A stretch of 64,000 nt of DNA from DATHAP01 sp963762865 (lineage in GTDB: Bacteria; Actinomycetota; Actinomycetes; JACCUZ01). Of this stretch, positions 59,938 to 64,000 are shown in pieces. The stretch covers positions 248,001 to 312,000 of the forward strand of contig CAVXNC010000003.1 of the NCBI GenBank assembly GCA_963762865.1, in the 5' to 3' direction. The translations under genes were made by a program, and so were the position numbers. Numbering within the stretch: position 1 is the first letter of the stretch; every line of letters begins with the position of its first letter. The notes below the pieces were generated by a model that ran no database searches, was not told the origin of the DNA, and worked only from the letters and a program-made list of their open reading frames with translations.

Positions 59938-60893
59938 CAAGCGAGCGCTTCTCGCCGTCGCGGTCGCCGTTGCGGCTGCCTTCCTGGCGAGCGGCTGCAC
60001 CGGGAGCGAGAGCGACGGGCCGCCTCGGTCATCGTCGGAATCGCAGACGACCGACGCCGCCACCACCGAGGCGGCTGATGAGGTCGTCGAGACCCAGGAA
60101 GACATCGACATCGGCGGGCGCGAGCTGTTCATGCGCTGCTGGGGGCGGACCTGCCTCCGGCGAGCCCACCATCCTCCTTCTGTCGGGGCTCGGGCCAGAC
60201 ACGTCGTCCTGGGCACTCATGGCCCCCGACTTCGCCGCCGACGGCCACCACCTGTGCGCCTACGACCGGCTGGGTGTCGGGCGCAGCGACCCGGCACTGG
60301 AGGCGCGTCGCACCACGACGGACCAGGTCGACGACCTGGTGGCTCTCCTGGACGCCGCCGACCTGCAGGAGCCCGTCGTGGTGGCCGCCCACTCGCTGGG
60401 CTCACTTCCCGCCGTCGGTCTCGTGGACCGCGCTCCCGAGCGGGTCGCCGGGGTGGTGCTCGTCGACCCGTGGTCGCCGCGCGTGGCCGCCGCCCAACGC
60501 GCCGCGCTGCCTCCGGAGAAGGCCGACGAGATACCGGACCTGGCCGAGACCAGGACGTTCGTGACCGACACCGTGTACGACCCGACCCAGAACAGCGAGC
60601 ACCTCCTGCTGGCGGAGAACGACGAGCAGGCGGTGCGGATGTTCGATGCTCCCGGGCCGCTCTTCGGCGACATCCCGGTCGTCGTGCTCCGGGCGCCGGA
60701 GCTGCCGTACCTGCCCGGTCTCCCCCGCCGTTTCCACCAGGCGACGATCACGGCCATTGACCAGGGCATGAAGGAGTTCGCTGCCGAGTCGACGAGCGGC
60801 ACGGTCATCACGGTCCAGGACACCGGTCACAACATCCACGAGGACCAGCCCGAGGCCGTGATGGACGCGATCCGCGACGTACTTGCCGGATAG
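59930..60893 (+). pseudogene. Alpha/beta-hydrolase lipoprotein, frameshifted in a G-run near 60140
   Basis: The first frame has LAVAVAVAAAFLASGCTGSE (lipobox Cys23), a Thr/Ser/Glu linker and IDIGGRELFMRCWG; the second begins GGPASGEPTILLLSGLGPDT and contains the nucleophile elbow VVAAHSLGSLPAVG (Ser in HSLG), VVLVDPWSPRV and the catalytic His in TVQDTGHNIHEDQPE. Altering the GGGGG run at ~60140 restores a ~320-residue secreted hydrolase. It overlaps the GNAT stop (ATGG/TGA). The homopolymer position points to a sequencing indel. Confidence 0.85.
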
Positions 60894-60946
60894 CCGCACT
60901 TCGCGCGCAACACCGCTCGCCGGGGCCTGGGCGAGCCGAGCGGCTA

Positions 60947-62536
60947 TCAGCCAGCTGCTGCTCCGCCCAGCAGGGTCTGGGCAGCATTCCGGCCGGGGCG
61001 GCCGCTGACGCTGCCGCCGGGGTGGGCGGTCGAGCCGGTCAGGTAGAGGCCGGTGATCGACGAGGCGTAGCTCGGTCCAACCGGGGGCGAGCTTGCCGTC
61101 AGCGCTGACGAAGTGACCCCCGTGGCAGGAGCCGCCGATGTTCGACGGGTTGCGCGCGGCGAGCGACGTCGGAGTCTCGACGATCATCTGCAGCACGTCC
61201 TCACGCTCCAGACCGGTTCGCTCGTGCACCAGGTCCATCAGCGCCTGCCCGTGCTCCATCCCCGACTCGTCCCAGGTCCGGCCGTCGGCGCGGTCGTGGG
61301 GCGCGACGGTGAGGATCTTGAAGGTGCCGCCTCCATCGGGTGCACGGTCCTGGGTCGACCACGGTCGAGGCGACGAGCAGCATCCACGGGTCGCCGGCGT
61401 CCGGCTCGCCGCGGTCGAAGGCCTCCATCTGCGCGCGTAGGCCATCCGCAGTCCCGAGCCCGCCGGCCGTCGACAGCACCGGCCCGTTCGCGGTGGGGAA
61501 GGTGATGTCCGACTTCAGAGCCGCGTGCACGGCGAACAGCGACAGCCCTGGTCGCCAGGTGTCCCGTGCCTCCACGAGATCGGGCGACGGCTCCGACGTC
61601 AGCATCCCTGGCAGCGTCGCCAGGTGAGCGGACGACACCACAGCACGCCGAGCTGCGATCCGCCGGCCGTCCGTCGTCTCCACCGCCGACGCACGCCCCG
61701 ACGACGTGTCGATCCGCGCCACCGGCGAGGACGCGAGCACCGACGAGCCGTGGTCGACCAGGTGCCGCACCAACGCGGCCGGCAACGCGCCCGACCCGCC
61801 GACCGGCGTCGCCCAGCCGTACCTCAGCCGCCCCGACGTGATCGCCGACGGCAGGGCGCCGGTCCCCGGGCGCCGCGGGTCCTGGATGGTCGCGAACCCC
61901 AGCCACAGCAACAGGTCCCGTACCACCGGGTGCTCGAAGCGCGCGTGCACCACGTCCCACGCGGACCGCGCTCGCAGGTCGTCGTACTGCTTGGTCGCCT
62001 CGTCGTCCAGCGGCGCCTCACCGGACGACAGCCGGGCATGCGCGGCACCGAGCCCGCCGTCCCACTCGCGCATCATCGCCCGCAGCTCCTCGGCGTCCGA
62101 CCGCGAGAAGCGCGCCAGCTCCTCGACGGTCGCGTCCAGGTCGCGATGCACGGTCACCGCGTCGCCCGAGGGCAGCGGCAGCACCACGGCCGGGTCGGTG
62201 AAGACGTAGGAGAGTCCGTACGTCGACAGCAGCCCGAGCTCGTCGTCGCGCAGCACGGGGTTGGACTGGATGAGCACGTGCGCGCTCGAGCACGAGTCGT
62301 GCAGGAAGCCGGGCAGCGTCAGCTCCTCGGTCACCGTGTTGCCGCCGACGATGTCCTGCGCCTCGAGGACGCAGACCTCGAGACCCGGCCTGGGCGAGGT
62401 AAGCCGCGCAGATCAACGCGTTGTGGCCAGCGCCGATGACGACGACGTCGACCTCCTCGGGAGTTGTCGTCGCGAGCGGTGTGTAGAGCGGGTGGGTCGG
62501 GTCGTTGAGCCGCGCCGTGCCGACAGCCGAGGTCAC
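60947..62536 (-). pseudogene. Phytoene-desaturase-like FAD-dependent oxidoreductase, three frameshifts
   Basis: Minus-strand segments in order: EEVDVVVIGAGHNALICAAY (FAD-binding GxGxxN), LEVCVLEAQDIVGGNTVTEE, the main body DELGLLSTYGLSYVFTDPAV through LFAVHAALKSDITFPTANGP, then GTFKILTVAPHDRADGRTWD, NPSNIGGSCHGGHFVSADGK and GLYLTGSTAHPGGSVSGRPG to the stop. The breaks are near 62392, 61360 and 61067. Together they make ~525 residues of the COG1233 family (carotenoid-like desaturases and oxidoreductases of unknown substrate). GTG 62536 overlaps the stop of the M24 gene (GTGA). Three indels in one otherwise conserved gene are best explained by low-quality sequence. Confidence 0.82.
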
Positions 62537-63742
62537 AGCGCCGCTCCGCCGCGCAGCAGCCCGGCAGGAAACGAGTGCAGCGACCGCGACCCGTCCGCCG
62601 TGATCTCGAAGAGCTCCCCGGTCTGCACACCGGCCGCCAGGTCGAGGGTGCACACGTTGGGCTGCACCACCACGGTCATCCCTTCCTCCAGCGGTGCCGC
62701 GTCGGCACCGGTCGGTGCGCCGCGATGGCTGAGCACCGGCGGCAGGTAGCCGCCTCCGAAGCCGTGCACCAGGTCGTCCACCGTCGTGAAGCCGGCGTCG
62801 AGCACCAGGTCGGCGGCGCCGAGCAGCTGGGCGGGCAGCACGCCCGGACCGCAGCAGCGCGACGATCGCGGCCAGCGTTGCGTCGGCCGTGTCGTGCAGG
62901 TCGCGGTAGAGCGGCGTCGGCTCCGCGTCGACGGTCACCGTGCGCAGCAGCTGCCCCGGGTAGTCGGTGCCCCACGTCGTGCTCAGCTCGAAGACCACCA
63001 CCGACCCGGACTCGAGTCGCCGCGTCGTCGGCCACTGTCCCGGTGCGCACCGGTCCGGAGCCGCCATCGACGTCGCCGCGACGTAGTGGATGTGGTTGGT
63101 GCCGCCCGTCCCGGCATAGGCACCCTCGACGGCGGCGACCAGGTCGAGCTCGGTCGCACCCGGCACAGCAGCCGCAACCAGAGCAGCGCCCGAGGCGTCG
63201 GTCAGCGCAGCCGCGTGCCGCAGCACCGACAGCTCGTAGGGCGTCTTGTGCAGCCGTGCGGCGACGTACGACTGCTCCATCGACACCAGCTCGACGCCCT
63301 CGGCGAGCGCGACCCACAGCCGGTGGGGCATCGGTCCGACGACGCCGACGCGTCGCGGGGGAGCGTCCGACGACCGGCGCAGGACGCCGCGCACGGTCTC
63401 GGCCGTCGACTCACCGACACCCGCGACGTCGCAGTCACGCGCGACCCGGCGGGCGTTGGGCAGGTGGTTGGGGAAGCCGACGAGCAGGGTCGGGCGCTCG
63501 CCGCGGCGCAGCACGACGACCGCCTCGCGGGTCACCTGCCAGCAGGTCAGCCAGGGGACCGCGCTGCCGCTGCGGTTGGCGCCGTGGACGACGACGGCGT
63601 CCAGCCCGAGCCGGTCGGCCTCGTCGAGCAGGCGCTCCCGGCGGGCGGCCAGCTCGGCGTCCGGCACCGGCCGGGGCGGCTCCCCGAGCGGCCGGGGGAC
63701 CGGCGCCGCGGAGGCGGTCGAGGCAGGCGTCGTCGTTGACAC
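62533..63742 (-). pseudogene. M24 (Xaa-Pro dipeptidase/creatinase-like) family protein, frameshifted near 62843
   Basis: Frame one: RLLDEADRLGLDAVVVHGAN, LVGFPNHLPNARRVARDCDV, ELSVLRHAAALTDASGAALV and VVFELSTTWGTDYPGQLLRT. Frame two: VLPAQLLGAADLVLDAGFTT, DLVHGFGGGYLPPVLSHRG and LEEGMTVVVQPNVCTLDLAA. Deleting one T near 62843 rejoins to ~400 residues. Several canonical M24 metal ligands are changed (the first Asp is Glu in VFEL; the EPG motif is QPN), so like creatinases it may not bind two metals or be a peptidase. It is translationally coupled to the oxidoreductase downstream. GTG 63742. Confidence 0.78.
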
Positions 63743-63823
63743 GATCCCGAGACTGCCGCAGGCTGCACACGATTGCAACGGTCGGCCGGAGGACGCCTCC
63801 GGGCCGGAGTCGGAGGAGTGCTC

Positions 63824-64000
63824 GTGGACGAACGCGTCGCGTCGGCGATCTCGCACTGGGGGCCGCGCTTCACCACCAACGGGGTCACGGTGGCGGACTT
63901 CGAGCGGGTCACGTCGTCGGTGGAGAAGTGGTCGCAGTGGTGCGCGGCGTGGTCCGCGGCCGGCGCCGAGCACGAGGCCCTCGGGCGGACCGCGCTCGTC
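63824..64000 (+). CDS. Alpha/beta-hydrolase family protein (N-terminal fragment, runs off right edge)
   Basis: 59 residues are visible: VASAISHWGPRFTTNGVTVA, DFERVTSSVEKWSQWCAAWS and AAGAEHEALGRTAL. The HWGPRF-x2-NGV and W-x-x-WCAAWSAAGAEHE motifs resemble the helical N-terminal cap of DUF1100/2,6-dihydroxypseudooxynicotine-hydrolase-like esterases. The catalytic part is beyond the window. GTG 63824 has GGAGGA 6 nt upstream. It is divergent from the M24 gene with an 81-bp gap. Confidence 0.6.
   Translation, partial: MDERVASAISHWGPRFTTNGVTVADFERVTSSVEKWSQWCAAWSAAGAEHEALGRTALV

Overview
The window is a 64 kb piece of a high-GC actinobacterial chromosome (roughly 70% G+C by eye, GTG starts common, strong GGAGG ribosome-binding sites). 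The gene content fits a soil or surface actinomycete close to Nocardioidaceae, Geodermatophilales or Kineosporiales: RsbW-like ATPases, GAF-ANTAR sensors, a LAL-type LuxR regulator, DUF3618/holin/YihY membrane-stress genes and lipobox lipoproteins. The lineage is inferred from gene families only. Apart from two serine tRNA genes there is no integrase, insertion sequence, phage module or CRISPR array.

Layout. 0-1.4 kb: a thiamine-precursor ECF importer (ykoE and the start of ykoD) behind a TPP riboswitch. 1.5-9.6 kb: RsbW-like kinase, FAD/NAD(P) protein, tRNA-Ser(TGA), CPBP protease, alpha/beta-hydrolase and small membrane proteins, a frameshifted yihY and an AI-2E-type permease. 9.7-15.8 kb: a minus-strand run of envelope proteins (PLC-like, peptidoglycan-binding lipoprotein, DUF1269) and a DapB-like reductase. 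16-25 kb: an Asp-box propeller paired with a MoaD/ThiS-like protein, a GGDEF-EAL protein, TauE/SafE and DedA membrane proteins, and a flavohaemoglobin. 25.4-34 kb: tRNA-Ser(GCT), a cyclic-nucleotide-binding protein, a two-component system next to an ABC exporter, and an AsnC/EamA divergent pair. 34-40 kb: a secreted heparinase-like lyase, a DUF3618/holin operon and an intact YihY. 40-46.6 kb: a LacI repressor and a complete Liv-type ABC importer with two LacI-like palindromic operators at its promoter. 46.6-53.4 kb: small exported proteins, an S53 (sedolisin) peptidase with a 12-unit pentapeptide repeat, and a LAL regulator. 53.9-59.3 kb: two GAF-ANTAR proteins, a second RsbW-like protein, a quinone oxidoreductase, an ECF sigma factor with its membrane partner, and a PadR repressor. 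59.3-64 kb: GNAT, hydrolase, a phytoene-desaturase-like oxidoreductase and an M24 protein, most of them frameshifted.

The most unusual area is 46.6-50.4 kb. Three minus-strand genes (26927-27112, 47173-47415, 47842-48333) each follow a 93-nt element of identical internal spacing: a CTAAGG box, then CCCGATGTG ending at position 43, then a 31-nt gap, then a 7-bp hairpin with a 5-nt loop. Near the protease promoter three CTAAGG-like boxes lie exactly 22 bp apart. Downstream of the 163-aa repeat protein are three hairpins with compensatory stem changes and identical 11-nt loop architecture; they read as G-tracts on the minus strand. Together with the repeat-rich S53 peptidase this looks like a co-regulated cell-surface/protease locus that I cannot match to a described system.

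Caution: at least a dozen genes are interrupted by apparent single frameshifts (about 7.7, 17.96, 30.37, 41.4, 47.04, 54.36, 54.93, 55.87, 60.14, 61.07, 61.36, 62.39 and 62.84 kb). The density suggests uncorrected indels in the assembly rather than gene decay, so those genes are described as one locus each.
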